Positions 42,219-51,132 of a stretch of DNA of 64,000 bases are shown here, piece by piece. Position 1 is the stretch's first letter, and every line of letters begins with the position of its first letter. The notes below the pieces were generated by a model that was not told the DNA's origin, made no database searches, and saw nothing but the letters and a program-made list of their open reading frames with translations. The DNA lies in contig CBDFLL010000006.1 in the NCBI GenBank assembly GCA_965249205.1, positions 992,001-1,056,000 on the forward strand, given 5' to 3'. This DNA comes from JAQBVV01 sp965249205 (GTDB taxonomy: Bacteria > Acidobacteriota > Vicinamibacteria > Vicinamibacterales > UBA2999). The translations under genes and the position numbers were made by a program.

Positions 42219-43538
42219 GTGCAGCCGTACTCACCTGCGCGTCGCACAGCGCTCGTCCTCTGCGGTACCGGCGCGCACGGGGCGTATCAGGCAGGGGTGC
42301 TACGCGCGCTGCAGGAGGCGGGCGTCAAGATCGACGTCATGGCGGGACAGGGCGTCGGAGCCGGGGCGGCGGCCCTGGCGGCTATTGACGGTGCCTCACG
42401 TCTGTTCGACGCCGACGGGGTGTGGCGCAGCGCCGCAGCCAGGACGTTGTATGGCTGGAGGTGGCCACTCCGCGCGGCGGGTTGGCTAACTCTGCTGCTC
42501 GCCGCGATACTCGCGCTCCCCGCTCTGCTTCTCGCACTGAGACTACCGAGCTATCCGGACATGATCCTGTCGGGGGCGCTGGCGGTGACCGTTCTGCTGC
42601 TGCTTGTACTTGTCGTAGGCGCCGTGATCGTACGTCGGACGGCCCAGGCCAGCCGAAGAGCCGGCGGAGCGTGGTGGTGGCGTCTCCTGGGGGCGCCACT
42701 TGACGCCTCTGGCGCTCGGGACCGTATTGCCGACGCGATGTGGCAGTTGATCCGTGGCGCCTCCCATGCGGCTCGGCCAGGTCTGGCGGGGGTCGGGCGT
42801 CGCTACGCCGAGGTGCTCGCTGACAATCTTGGGCAGCCTGGATTTTGCGAGCTGATGATCATCGCGACAGATCTGGACGGGCGTCGCGACGTGGTCGGAG
42901 CGCTGCTGCGCGAGCCCTATCGGCAGGAGTTTGTCGCGCCGCGCCAGGGCCGCGAGCGGAGATCAGAAGCCATTGACCTGGGCGACACCGGTCGGGAGCA
43001 CGCGTTTGATCTCATTGCGGCCGGACTCTCGCCGCCGGTGGGCTGCGACCCGCACATGCTGACATTCGGCGCTGACAGTTACTGGCGGGGTGAAACTCAC
43101 CGCTTGTGCGATCGCCCTGGCGCGGTGTCGCGGCTCCTGGAGGAGCTTGCCGCTGCTGGGGTGTCGCAGGTCCTCATCGTCAGCGCGGTGGCGGAGCCGC
43201 CGCCTCCGCATCGGTTGAGCGTGCCTGGGATGGATATTCGACGCCGGCTCGGAGAGTTTCTGGCGGTGGCTGAGTCCGCGGCATTGCGAGACGCGATCGA
43301 GATGGCGCGCCTCCGCTTCGACTCCGTGTATCTGATTTGTCCGGCGCACAACCCCGTTGGGGCCTTTGACTTTGCCGGTGCGCATGACGAAGCCTCCGAC
43401 CGGCGGCAGGACCTGGCGGAACTGATAGACCGCGCGTACGAGGACGCCTACCGGCAGTTCATCGAGCCCATCGTGGGTGCTAGCGGCGAGCACCTCACCA
43501 ACGCCGTCGCAGTCGATCCGACGCGTTCGTCGGCGTAA
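42219..43538 (+). CDS. Membrane-inserted patatin-like protein lacking the catalytic serine
   Basis: The 439-residue product starts like a patatin phospholipase: LVLCGTGAHGAYQAGVLRAL corresponds to the oxyanion loop and first helix. Where the nucleophile elbow GxSxG should be, it reads AGQGVGAGAAAL, with Gly replacing Ser. Two hydrophobic helices follow (AGWLTLLLAAILALPALLLAL and ILSGALAVTVLLLLVLVVGAVIV), inserted within the fold. The C-terminal half resembles patatin again (VSQVLIVSAV) and a helical end. I infer a noncatalytic membrane protein derived from a lipase. The role is unknown. Confidence 0.7.
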   Translation: MQPYSPARRTALVLCGTGAHGAYQAGVLRALQEAGVKIDVMAGQGVGAGAAALAAIDGASRLFDADGVWRSAAARTLYGWRWPLRAAGWLTLLLAAILALPALLLALRLPSYPDMILSGALAVTVLLLLVLVVGAVIVRRTAQASRRAGGAWWWRLLGAPLDASGARDRIADAMWQLIRGASHAARPGLAGVGRRYAEVLADNLGQPGFCELMIIATDLDGRRDVVGALLREPYRQEFVAPRQGRERRSEAIDLGDTGREHAFDLIAAGLSPPVGCDPHMLTFGADSYWRGETHRLCDRPGAVSRLLEELAAAGVSQVLIVSAVAEPPPPHRLSVPGMDIRRRLGEFLAVAESAALRDAIEMARLRFDSVYLICPAHNPVGAFDFAGAHDEASDRRQDLAELIDRAYEDAYRQFIEPIVGASGEHLTNAVAVDPTRSSA

Positions 43539-43581
43539 CGGTCGCCTCATCTGTGGCCCAACACCGTCGCGACGCAGTTGT

Positions 43582-45009
43582 TTAGGCCTTGATGAGCTTC
43601 TTATCCGCGGTCTGGTGCTCGTGGAGGAATTCGAGCGCCAGCGCGAGGATGTGGTCGGTGAGGCCGTCGGCTTGCAGATTGCCGAACTTGCTGCGAAAGG
43701 CGTGGAGCGGTACGACAGCCTTGGCCATTGCTCGGTGGCCGCCGGCGCTTCCGATGTCGCCGAAGTACTTCCGAACAAACTCGCCGGCGTTACGCGAATA
43801 CCCAAGATTTCTGACTGACATCACCAGCGAGTCGTTGACGATGCCCGACACGATCGTCCATCTGACATTCTCAAGCTGGAGGTAGAAGTCGGCCACGTAC
43901 GGAATGAAGTCGTCCCGGGGTGAGTTGCCGAGGAACGCGCAGAACACCTGTTCGACCATTCGCCCTTGCTGCCGCGCCTTGACCACGTATTCGAGACGCT
44001 CCATCGTGATTTCGGCACCCTCCATCTTGCCAATCAGTGCGGCATCCGCGAGCGGATAGAGATACGAGAACGCCTCCACGTCAACGTGGCTGGCCTGCCG
44101 GTTGAAGAACTGGGTATCGGACTTGATGGCATAGAGCAGCGCGGTTGCGGTGCGTTCAGAGATACTTGCGTCCACGGCGCGCAGGTGCTCGGTCAGGATG
44201 GTGGACGTTGACCCGTAGTCCGCTCGGATGTCCTTGAAGAGGGCGCTGTAGCCGGGCTGCTCTGGGTGGTGGTCGATGACGAGATCAACATGGTCGATCG
44301 CGCCACCGAAGTAGTGGGGTTGTACGTCGACCATGGCCACGCGGTCGTAGTCGGCGACCTGCGCTGGCGTGACGAGTTCGACATGGAGATCAAGCAAATT
44401 GACCATCCGCAAGTTTTCGGGCCGCGTCACGCCTCCGATGGCTCCGATGATCGCCGTCTGCTTCGTACGGCGAAGCACGTTTCTGAGCGCCAAGCCGCTC
44501 GCCAGGGCGTCGGGGTCGGGGTCGTTGTGCAGCAGGATCAACACACGGTCCGCGTCGCTCAAAAAGCGCTGATACTGCTGCACCTTCAGCCGCGTGATTG
44601 ACCGGCTGAATTCGGTCAGGAGCGGCCCGCCGAAAAGCTCGGAGAGGGTCAGGTAGTACAGGTCAGGGAACTGCGACTTGAGCTCGTCTTCCCTCGTCTT
44701 GGCGTGCGAGATGCCGACGCCGACCACGTAGACGAGGGAGGCGCCTGCATTGCGAATGGATTCAATGATTTTTTTGAGGCTCCGGCGGCCGTCGTCTTCG
44801 ACGATGACGCAGGTGCCCGGCATCACGTCGGCCTTGAGATAGGTGTCGGTGCGACGTGGGTCTGCGGCCGTGACGCGCACGCCGGTGTCGTGAAGCCGGC
44901 GGGCGAGCGGTTTGCTCTCGACAACGAAATCCACCTCGAGATTGGGTAGCAGAATTTCGTCAAGCATCCTGACGACCAGTTCGTTCTGGCAGACCGCGAG
45001 GCACCTCAT
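43582..45009 (-). CDS. DHH-family phosphoesterase with an N-terminal nucleotide-binding-like domain
   Basis: A protein of 475 residues in three parts. Residues 1-115 resemble a Rossmann-type TrkA-N fold (MRCLAVCQNELVVRMLDEILLP, then VVESKPLARRL). Residues about 150-320 are the DHH phosphoesterase domain (LILLHNDPDPDALASGLALR, MVDVQPHYF, LVIDHHPEQPG, then DYGSTSTILTEHL), with the DHH motif as DHH in VIDHHP. The C terminus is a DHHA1 domain with GGHRAMAKAVVP. DHH/DHHA1 proteins cleave c-di-AMP or nano-RNA. The ATG at 45009 begins the recognisable sequence. The added N domain suggests regulation, which is unproven. Confidence 0.87.
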   Translation of the reverse strand: MRCLAVCQNELVVRMLDEILLPNLEVDFVVESKPLARRLHDTGVRVTAADPRRTDTYLKADVMPGTCVIVEDDGRRSLKKIIESIRNAGASLVYVVGVGISHAKTREDELKSQFPDLYYLTLSELFGGPLLTEFSRSITRLKVQQYQRFLSDADRVLILLHNDPDPDALASGLALRNVLRRTKQTAIIGAIGGVTRPENLRMVNLLDLHVELVTPAQVADYDRVAMVDVQPHYFGGAIDHVDLVIDHHPEQPGYSALFKDIRADYGSTSTILTEHLRAVDASISERTATALLYAIKSDTQFFNRQASHVDVEAFSYLYPLADAALIGKMEGAEITMERLEYVVKARQQGRMVEQVFCAFLGNSPRDDFIPYVADFYLQLENVRWTIVSGIVNDSLVMSVRNLGYSRNAGEFVRKYFGDIGSAGGHRAMAKAVVPLHAFRSKFGNLQADGLTDHILALALEFLHEHQTADKKLIKA

Positions 45010-45154
45010 CGGGTCACCCGGCCGCCTGGGAGGAGAGCATGTGCCATGACACGAAACGCCGATTATAACGCTCCTTCTCGACCGACGGGGCGGCCCTTTC
45101 GAAGTGAGCCTCGGGGGCTCGCCGACGCGGCTGCCGGTGTAGGATCGGTTTATC

Positions 45155-46087
45155 GTGAGGATGCGCAGGCACCGGGGAGGCATGTTGGCGGTCGCCGCCC
45201 TCGTGGCGGGGGCTCCGGCGCTCCCCCAGGGACAGCAGGCCGAGTTCAGGGCCAGTATTGACCTGGTGCAGATGGGCGTGACCGTGACCGACGGAGATGG
45301 CGAGTTCATCACCGACCTGACCCAAGACGATTTCGAGATCGTCGAGGAGGGGCAGCCGCAGGCCATTTCGTATTTCGCGCCAGGCGATCAATCCGATGCC
45401 GGGCCGCCCATGCATGTTGGCCTGTTGTTCGACACCAGCGGCAGCATGGGTGAAGACATCAACTTGGCGCGTACCGCCGCCATCCGGTTCCTCAATACAC
45501 TGAGCGACGCCGTCGACATGACGCTGGTCGACTTCGATAGCGAGGTTCGGGTGGCGACGTACGGCCAGGACGATTTCCCGCGGCTCGTGGAGCGGATTCG
45601 CGGACGCGAGCCCGGTGGTTGGACCGCGATGTACGACGCACTCGGGGTGTATCTCCACGGGGCCGCGGAGAACGAGGGGCGGACCATCCTGCTCCTGTAC
45701 ACCGATGGCGCCGATACCCGAAGCGCGATCGCACTAGGCGATCTCATGACGCTCGTTCGCGCATCCGACGTCACGATTCACACCGTGGGCTTTCTGGATC
45801 ACCGGAGGCCTTCGACGCAGTTGAATCAGCGAATGCGACTCACGCAGATCGCGGAAACGACCGGTGGGCAGGCATTCTTTCCATCCGCGATGAGGGACAT
45901 TGAGCGGGCCTATGACGAGGTCGTTGCGCAAATTCGCGCACAGTACAGCCTTGGGTATGTCTCTACCGACACGGCTCGGGACGGCGGCTGGCGAGATGTT
46001 GAGATCAAGCTGACGCGCCCCGACCTCGAGGACGCGCGCGTGCAATCCCGTAAGGGGTACTTCGCCCTCTACAGCGAAGGACAGTAG
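45155..46087 (+). CDS. Secreted VWFA-domain protein of the acidobacterial type
   Basis: The protein of 310 residues has a short N-terminal signal-like segment (MLAVAALVAGAPALPQG), a beta domain with VTVTDGDGEFITDLTQDDFEI, which precedes VWFA domains in a large acidobacterial family (TIGR03436-like), and a von Willebrand A domain whose MIDAS reads LLFDTSGSMGED with a later Thr and Asp in YTDGAD. Such proteins bind ligands through a metal ion; the partner is unknown. A GTG at 45155 is used. The family's abundance in Acidobacteriota supports the taxonomic guess. Confidence 0.85.
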   Translation: MRMRRHRGGMLAVAALVAGAPALPQGQQAEFRASIDLVQMGVTVTDGDGEFITDLTQDDFEIVEEGQPQAISYFAPGDQSDAGPPMHVGLLFDTSGSMGEDINLARTAAIRFLNTLSDAVDMTLVDFDSEVRVATYGQDDFPRLVERIRGREPGGWTAMYDALGVYLHGAAENEGRTILLLYTDGADTRSAIALGDLMTLVRASDVTIHTVGFLDHRRPSTQLNQRMRLTQIAETTGGQAFFPSAMRDIERAYDEVVAQIRAQYSLGYVSTDTARDGGWRDVEIKLTRPDLEDARVQSRKGYFALYSEGQ

Positions 46088-46134
46088 AATCGTACGTTGG
46101 CCGTTTGTTGTACGGCCTCGCCGAGCTGCTGTCC

Positions 46135-48153
46135 ATGCCTTCACTAGACGATCAGTTCACGCTTGTCAGCGATTTCGAGGTGCGCGGCGATCAGGTCCGT
46201 GCGGTCCCGGAGCTTATCGCTGGGCTGAACCGCGGGGATCCGCGCCAGGTGCTGCTCGGCGTCACTGGATCGGGCAAGACGTTCACGATGGCGCACGTCG
46301 TGGCATCCGTGAACCGACCAACGCTCGTGATGGCCCACAACAAGACCCTGGCCGCTCAGCTCTATCAGGAGTTTCGGCGGTTCTTTCCGAGGGCGGCCGT
46401 CGAGTACTTCGTGAGCTACTACGACTACTACCAGCCTGAGGCCTACGTGCCGGCCACCGACTCCTATATCGAGAAAGAGGCGACGATCAACGACGAGATC
46501 GACCGCATGCGCCTCTCGGCGACGCGGTCGCTCTTCGAACGACGCGACGTGATCATCGTGTCGAGCGTGTCGTGCATCTATGGGCTTGGTTCGCCGGAGG
46601 CGTACTACGGGATGCTGCTGCCCCTTCAGGTGGGTCAGCGGATCGATCGCGACGAGATTCTTCGCAAGCTGGTCGAAATTCAGTACGAGCGCAACGACAC
46701 GGAGTTCGGCCGCGGCACGTTCCGTGTGCGCGGCGATATCGTAGAGGTCGTACCGTCGTACGAAGAGCATGCGCTTCGCATTGGGCTGTTCGGGGACGAG
46801 GTCGACGAACTCGCGTGGTTTGATCCGCTGACAGGGCACGTGATCCGGCGGTTGAACAAGATTGCGGTGTATCCGAAGTCACACTTCGTCACGCCCGGCG
46901 ACCGTACAAAGCTCGCGGTGGAGTCGATCAAGCTGGAGCTCGCGGAGCGTCGTGGCCAGCTCGAATCCGAGGGCAGGCTCCTTGAGGCGCAGCGGCTCCA
47001 CCAACGAACGATGTTCGATCTCGAAATGATTCGGGAGATCGGATACTGCCATGGCATCGAGAACTACGCGCGTCATCTGACAGGGAGGGCGCCGGGAGAG
47101 CCGCCGCCGACCTTGCTCGACTACTTGCCGGACGATGCCCTCGTGATTGTCGACGAAAGCCATCAGACGGTCCCGCAAGTTCGCGGCATGTATCATGGGG
47201 ATCGATCGCGTAAGGACGTGCTGGTGTCCTACGGGTTCCGACTGCCGTCGGCGATGGACAACCGGCCGCTCACCTTCGCCGAGTGGGAGGAGCGGGTGAA
47301 CCAGGTGGTGTTCGTGTCTGCCACACCCGGCCCGTACGAGCTCTCGCAGGCGGGCGGCGTGGTCGTCGAGCAGGTCATCCGGCCGACCGGCCTGATGGAC
47401 CCACCGATTGAGGTACGGCCGGTGCGAGGGCAGGTTGACGATCTGCTGGCGGAGATTCGCGAGCGCACCGCTCGGCGGGAGCGGGTCCTTGTCACGACGC
47501 TGACCAAACGCATGGCGGAGGACCTGACGACCTACTATCAGGGGCTAGGTGTCAAGGTTCGATACCTGCATTCGGACATCGACACGCTTGAGCGCGTCGA
47601 GATTCTTCGAGACCTGCGTCGCGGTGCCTTCGACGTGCTGGTCGGTATCAATCTGCTCCGTGAGGGACTCGACCTCCCTGAAGTGTCGCTCGTGGCGATC
47701 CTTGACGCGGACAAGGAAGGGTTTCTCCGCTCGGCTGGAGCGCTGATTCAGACATCCGGCCGCGCGGCTCGCAACGTGAACGGGCGCGTGATCATGTATG
47801 CCGATAAGGTGACCGACTCGATGAAGGCGGCCCTTGGCGAGATGGAGCGCCGGCGTGTGCGGCAAGCCGCCTATAACGCTGAGCACGGCATTACGCCGGC
47901 ATCAGTGATCCGAGAGATCGACGACGTGCTGTCGAGCGTGTACGAGCGTGACTATGGAGCGGGTCCGGCGTTCGGCGATTCACCCGAGATATTCCGCACG
48001 AGGGCCGAACTCGATGCCGAACTGGGACGGCTGGAGGTTGAGATGAAATCCGCGGCGGCGAACATGGAGTTTGAGCGCGCGGCGGCGCTGCGCGACAGGC
48101 TGAAGGACTTGCGGACCCACGATCTCGGTCTCGCGGGACCAAGCGGACAGTAG
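46135..48153 (+). CDS. uvrB: Excinuclease ABC subunit B
   Basis: UvrB verifies DNA damage in nucleotide excision repair and recruits UvrC. The 672-residue protein has Walker A LGVTGSGKTFTMA, the damage-probing beta-hairpin YYDYYQPEAYVPATDSYIEKE split over two strands, the helicase motif DESHQTVPQV, motif VI TSGRAARN, and a C-terminal UVR domain that meets UvrC. I start it at the ATG at 46135 (MPSLDDQFTLVSDF), within a frame open from 46105. The stop is 4 bp before mlaE. Confidence 0.97.
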   Translation: MPSLDDQFTLVSDFEVRGDQVRAVPELIAGLNRGDPRQVLLGVTGSGKTFTMAHVVASVNRPTLVMAHNKTLAAQLYQEFRRFFPRAAVEYFVSYYDYYQPEAYVPATDSYIEKEATINDEIDRMRLSATRSLFERRDVIIVSSVSCIYGLGSPEAYYGMLLPLQVGQRIDRDEILRKLVEIQYERNDTEFGRGTFRVRGDIVEVVPSYEEHALRIGLFGDEVDELAWFDPLTGHVIRRLNKIAVYPKSHFVTPGDRTKLAVESIKLELAERRGQLESEGRLLEAQRLHQRTMFDLEMIREIGYCHGIENYARHLTGRAPGEPPPTLLDYLPDDALVIVDESHQTVPQVRGMYHGDRSRKDVLVSYGFRLPSAMDNRPLTFAEWEERVNQVVFVSATPGPYELSQAGGVVVEQVIRPTGLMDPPIEVRPVRGQVDDLLAEIRERTARRERVLVTTLTKRMAEDLTTYYQGLGVKVRYLHSDIDTLERVEILRDLRRGAFDVLVGINLLREGLDLPEVSLVAILDADKEGFLRSAGALIQTSGRAARNVNGRVIMYADKVTDSMKAALGEMERRRVRQAAYNAEHGITPASVIREIDDVLSSVYERDYGAGPAFGDSPEIFRTRAELDAELGRLEVEMKSAAANMEFERAAALRDRLKDLRTHDLGLAGPSGQ

Positions 48154-48157
48154 CTGA

Positions 48158-48931
48158 ATGCTGACACTCGTCGAAAGTTGGATCAAGTCCGCGCTACAGG
48201 AGACGCAGGAATACGTGCGCCTTGTCGGCGCGACTCTACGTGCGAGTGTGACGCGCCCGTTCTATTTTCGAGATGTCGTCGAGCAGTTCGAGGTGATCGG
48301 GATCGGGTCGCTCACGGTTGTGGTGTTGACAGGATTCTTTACCGGTGCCGTGCTGGCGCTGCAGAGTGGTGTGACACTCGACCAGTTCGGCGCACGTCCT
48401 TTCGTCGGTCGTCTGATCAGTGCGTCCATGATCAAGGAACTCGGGCCGGTGCTCACTGGGTTGATGCTCGCGGGGCGTGTTGGCTCGGGTATCGCCGCGG
48501 AGTTGGGGTCCATGGTCGTCACGGATCAGATCAACGCGCTCCGTGCGCTCGGGACCGATCCCGTGCGCAAACTGGTGGTGCCGCGTGTGCTGGCAGGATT
48601 CTTCATGGCACCGGTACTGACCGTGGTGGCCGATGCGGTCGGGATCGTCGGTGGCTGGCTCATCGCGGTGTACGAGCTCCGCGTGGCGTCGAGCCTGTAC
48701 TGGTTGTCGGTGGTTGAGGGCCTGTTTATTGAGGATGCCTGGATGGGGCTGATCAAGCCGTTCTTCCTCGGCTTCGCGATTGTCACGATCGGCTGCCACG
48801 TTGGCCTACGCACAAGCGGTGGGACGCAGGGCGTCGGCCGGGCGACGACCAACGCGGTTGTGGCCTCATCGGTCGCGGTGATCGCCGTCGACTTCTTTGT
48901 GACGCGGGCGCTGATTTCGCTGTTTTATTGA
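48158..48931 (+). CDS. mlaE: ABC transporter permease, MlaE family
   Basis: MlaE is the inner-membrane permease of a phospholipid transport system that maintains outer-membrane asymmetry. The 257-residue protein has the family's five membrane segments and signature elements GVTLDQFGARPFVG, ELGPVLTGLMLAGRVGSGIAAELGSM, and RVLAGFFMAPVLT. It is 4 bp after uvrB and shares its stop codon region with mlaF, so uvrB and the mla genes are in one transcript or overlap transcripts. Confidence 0.95.
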   Translation: MLTLVESWIKSALQETQEYVRLVGATLRASVTRPFYFRDVVEQFEVIGIGSLTVVVLTGFFTGAVLALQSGVTLDQFGARPFVGRLISASMIKELGPVLTGLMLAGRVGSGIAAELGSMVVTDQINALRALGTDPVRKLVVPRVLAGFFMAPVLTVVADAVGIVGGWLIAVYELRVASSLYWLSVVEGLFIEDAWMGLIKPFFLGFAIVTIGCHVGLRTSGGTQGVGRATTNAVVASSVAVIAVDFFVTRALISLFY

Positions 48932-49779
48932 TGGAACTGTCCACGCCACGTTCGCCCGAGCTCGCGGAAGCACTCGGTCCAGGAGCGCCGATCGTGGTGT
49001 TCGACAGGGTGTCGCTGGCCTTCGACGACGCAGTGATTCTCAGAAACATCAGTTTTACCGTCATCACCGGTCATACCAAGATCATTCTCGGTGCGAGCGG
49101 GTCCGGGAAGTCGACGATTCTCAAGCTGATACTCGGGCTGTTGAAGCCCGATGCGGGTGTCGTGTGGGTCAACGGTGAGCGGGTCGACCAGATGACGGAG
49201 CGGCAGATGATGAAGGTCAGAGCCGATCTGGGCATGGTGTTTCAAGAGGGCGCGCTCTTCGATTCGCTGAGCGTCGCGGAGAACGTCGGGTACAAGCTCA
49301 GCGAAGAGATGCGGATTGCGCCTGACTTGGTTCGGTCCCGCGTGGCGGAGGTGCTTGGATTCATCGGCCTGGCAGAGCTGGCCGACCGGATGCCGTCGGA
49401 ACTCTCCGGCGGGCAGCGCCGACGCGTGGCGATCGCGCGCGCGATGGCGGCCAAGCCCCAGCTTCTCCTCTACGACGAACCGACGACGGGACTTGATCCG
49501 ATCACGGCGGTGACTGTTGACGATGAGATCGTCAAGCTGCGCGACCTGGAGAATGTCAGCTCGATTCTGGTAACGCACCAACTGCGTGATGCGTTTTACG
49601 TTGCAACGCACGAAGCGGAGCACAGAAACGACGGGCGACTGGAGATCGTCCACGCAGATGAGGAGAAGGTCGAAGAGGCGGAGTTCATGATGTTGAGGGA
49701 CGGCTGTATCGCGTTTGAGGGACATGCTGCCGACCTTCGCGGGGCGTCGGATGACTATCTTCGGACGTTTTTGTCGTAG
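48931..49779 (+). CDS. mlaF: ABC transporter ATP-binding protein, MlaF family
   Basis: MlaF is the ATPase of the MlaFEDB complex. The protein of about 282 residues has Walker A LGASGSGKSTILKLI, Q-loop GMVFQEGALFDSLSV, signature LSGGQRRRVAIARAMA, Walker B LLLYDEPTTGLDP, and switch VTHQ. The ATG at 48931 overlaps the mlaE TGA; an in-frame TTG lies just before it. A C-terminal Glu-rich stretch (ADEEKVEEAEFMML) is longer than in Enterobacteria. It is 43 bp before mlaD. Confidence 0.95.
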   Translation: MELSTPRSPELAEALGPGAPIVVFDRVSLAFDDAVILRNISFTVITGHTKIILGASGSGKSTILKLILGLLKPDAGVVWVNGERVDQMTERQMMKVRADLGMVFQEGALFDSLSVAENVGYKLSEEMRIAPDLVRSRVAEVLGFIGLAELADRMPSELSGGQRRRVAIARAMAAKPQLLLYDEPTTGLDPITAVTVDDEIVKLRDLENVSSILVTHQLRDAFYVATHEAEHRNDGRLEIVHADEEKVEEAEFMMLRDGCIAFEGHAADLRGASDDYLRTFLS

Positions 49780-49822
49780 TGTATGAGCGGGCCTTCTGTC
49801 CGCTGTGTCGAGAGGCTGCTTT

Positions 49823-50863
49823 ATGCCACGTACGCGTTCACTCGCCTGGTCTGAACTGAAAATCGGCGCGCTGACGGTCTTAGCGATCGTTATGGCGACG
49901 ATGTTGATTTTTCTCCTCAGTGGGGAGGGGGGATTCTTCTGGCAGCGCTACGCGGTGAAAACGGTCTTCCCGTCGGTGGCGGGGATCAAGCCGGGGGCGC
50001 CGGTACGCGTGGCCGGTGTTGAGGTGGGCTCGGTGACCGCTGTCGCGTTTGCGGGTGATCGGGTTGAAGTCGTCATGGAGATCAGCCGCGACATGCAGTC
50101 ACGTGTCACCTCAACATCCATGGCGGCGCTGGGGTCAGTCTCGCTTGTTGGCGAGCCGGCGATCGACATTACCGCGTCGAGTAGTGGCACCCCTGTTCCT
50201 GAGTGGGGTTATATCCCCTCGGGGGTGGCTGCTGGGTCGCTGGCCGGGATCACCACGCGGGCGGGCGAGGGGATCGAGACGCTGGCCGGACTGTTGCAGG
50301 ACATCCGGTCCGGCCGCGGCACGGCGGGTCAGCTGCTCACCGACGACTCGCTCTACTCTCAGCTGACAGCCGTGGTGGGGGCGGTTGAACAAGTTGTCGC
50401 CAACGTGGGAGAGGGAGAAGGCACGTTGGGGCGGCTCGCCAACGATCCGGCGGCGGCCGAGGCGCTGGAGGCATCGTTGCAGAACCTCGAGGCGGTCACC
50501 GCGGGGATACGAGCGGGCAAGGGTAGCCTTGGCAAGTTACTCAGCGAAGATACGCTTGCGGAGAGTCTGTCGTCGACCACGACGAACCTCGACTTGATCA
50601 CGAGGCAGATCAGTCGAGGGGAAGGCACCGCGGGTAAGTTGATCAACGAGCCGGAGCTGTACGATCGGCTCAACTCCATGTCGGAGCGTCTGGACGGCGT
50701 GATGACTGGGCTCCAGGAAGGGCAGGGCACCGCTGGCCAGCTTCTGAATGACCGGCAGCTGTACGAGAACATGAATGCCACCATGTCCGAGTTGAGGCAG
50801 CTCATTGAGGACATCCGGGCCGATCCCAGGAGGTATCTCAACATCCGGGTCAGCCTGTTCTAG
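49823..50863 (+). CDS. mlaD: MlaD/MCE-family lipid transport protein with a repeat-rich C terminus
   Basis: A periplasmic substrate-binding partner of MlaE/MlaF. In 346 residues it has one membrane segment (LKIGALTVLAIVMATMLIFLLS), one MCE domain (VAGIKPGAPVRVAGVEVGSVTAVAF, residues about 52-115), and a long helical C-terminal half. That half repeats a glycine-rich motif, G-x-G-T-x-G-x-L, at least five times (GRGTAGQLL, GEGTLGRLA, GKGSLGKLL, GEGTAGKLI, GQGTAGQLL). The start at 49823 has a GAGAGG element 7 bp upstream. The repeats may form a helical needle or bind partners; their role is not established. The stop is followed at once by a hairpin repeat. Confidence 0.93.
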   Translation: MPRTRSLAWSELKIGALTVLAIVMATMLIFLLSGEGGFFWQRYAVKTVFPSVAGIKPGAPVRVAGVEVGSVTAVAFAGDRVEVVMEISRDMQSRVTSTSMAALGSVSLVGEPAIDITASSSGTPVPEWGYIPSGVAAGSLAGITTRAGEGIETLAGLLQDIRSGRGTAGQLLTDDSLYSQLTAVVGAVEQVVANVGEGEGTLGRLANDPAAAEALEASLQNLEAVTAGIRAGKGSLGKLLSEDTLAESLSSTTTNLDLITRQISRGEGTAGKLINEPELYDRLNSMSERLDGVMTGLQEGQGTAGQLLNDRQLYENMNATMSELRQLIEDIRADPRRYLNIRVSLF

Positions 50864-50928
50864 GGACTCGAACCAGAAGTGCGCTGACAAATATTTCGGA
50901 TGTCAGCGAACTTCTGATTCGGGGACAC
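50864..50928. repeat. Stem-loop repeat, locus 4 (directly after mlaD)
   Basis: Arms 50864-50889 and 50901-50928 pair imperfectly, with an 11-base loop. The outer sequence matches that of locus 2: GAATYAGAAG and CGCTGACA-type inner parts. It begins at the base after the mlaD stop. No T-run follows, so if it terminates transcription it does not look like a simple intrinsic terminator. Confidence 0.78.
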
Positions 50929-50931
50929 TGA

Positions 50932-51041
50932 AGCGCTTTTTCATGACCGTGCGGCGTTGGAGTAGCTGCAATGCCGAAGATGGTGACGGCATTCGGCGGG
51001 ACCGATCGCGCAGCCAGCCCGAAGGCCATTTGAAAAGCGCT
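50932..51041. repeat. AGCGCTTTTC-bounded repeat, locus 4
   Basis: Bounded by AGCGCTTTTT (50932-50941) and TGAAAAGCGCT (51031-51041). Its first 47 bp match 5850-5895 of locus 1 with only a handful of differences, and the minus strand of 20048-20094 in locus 3 begins in the same way. The conserved family core is absent here. There is no coding content. Together with the preceding hairpin it fills most of the gap before the secreted protein. Confidence 0.78.
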
Positions 51042-51132
51042 CTAGTCGACTGAGCGCCACGCTCGCGGCGTCCGCGCCAGTGCGGATCGATCGTTCGGTG
51101 CCACTCGTTCATGTCGTAACAGGGAGAGACCC

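Noticed and set aside
50864..50928. The hairpin after mlaD as an ordinary intrinsic terminator
   Set aside because: The arms are long and imperfect, no T-run follows, and the sequence recurs as the arms of locus 2. It may still act as a 3' end, but the family membership is the better description.
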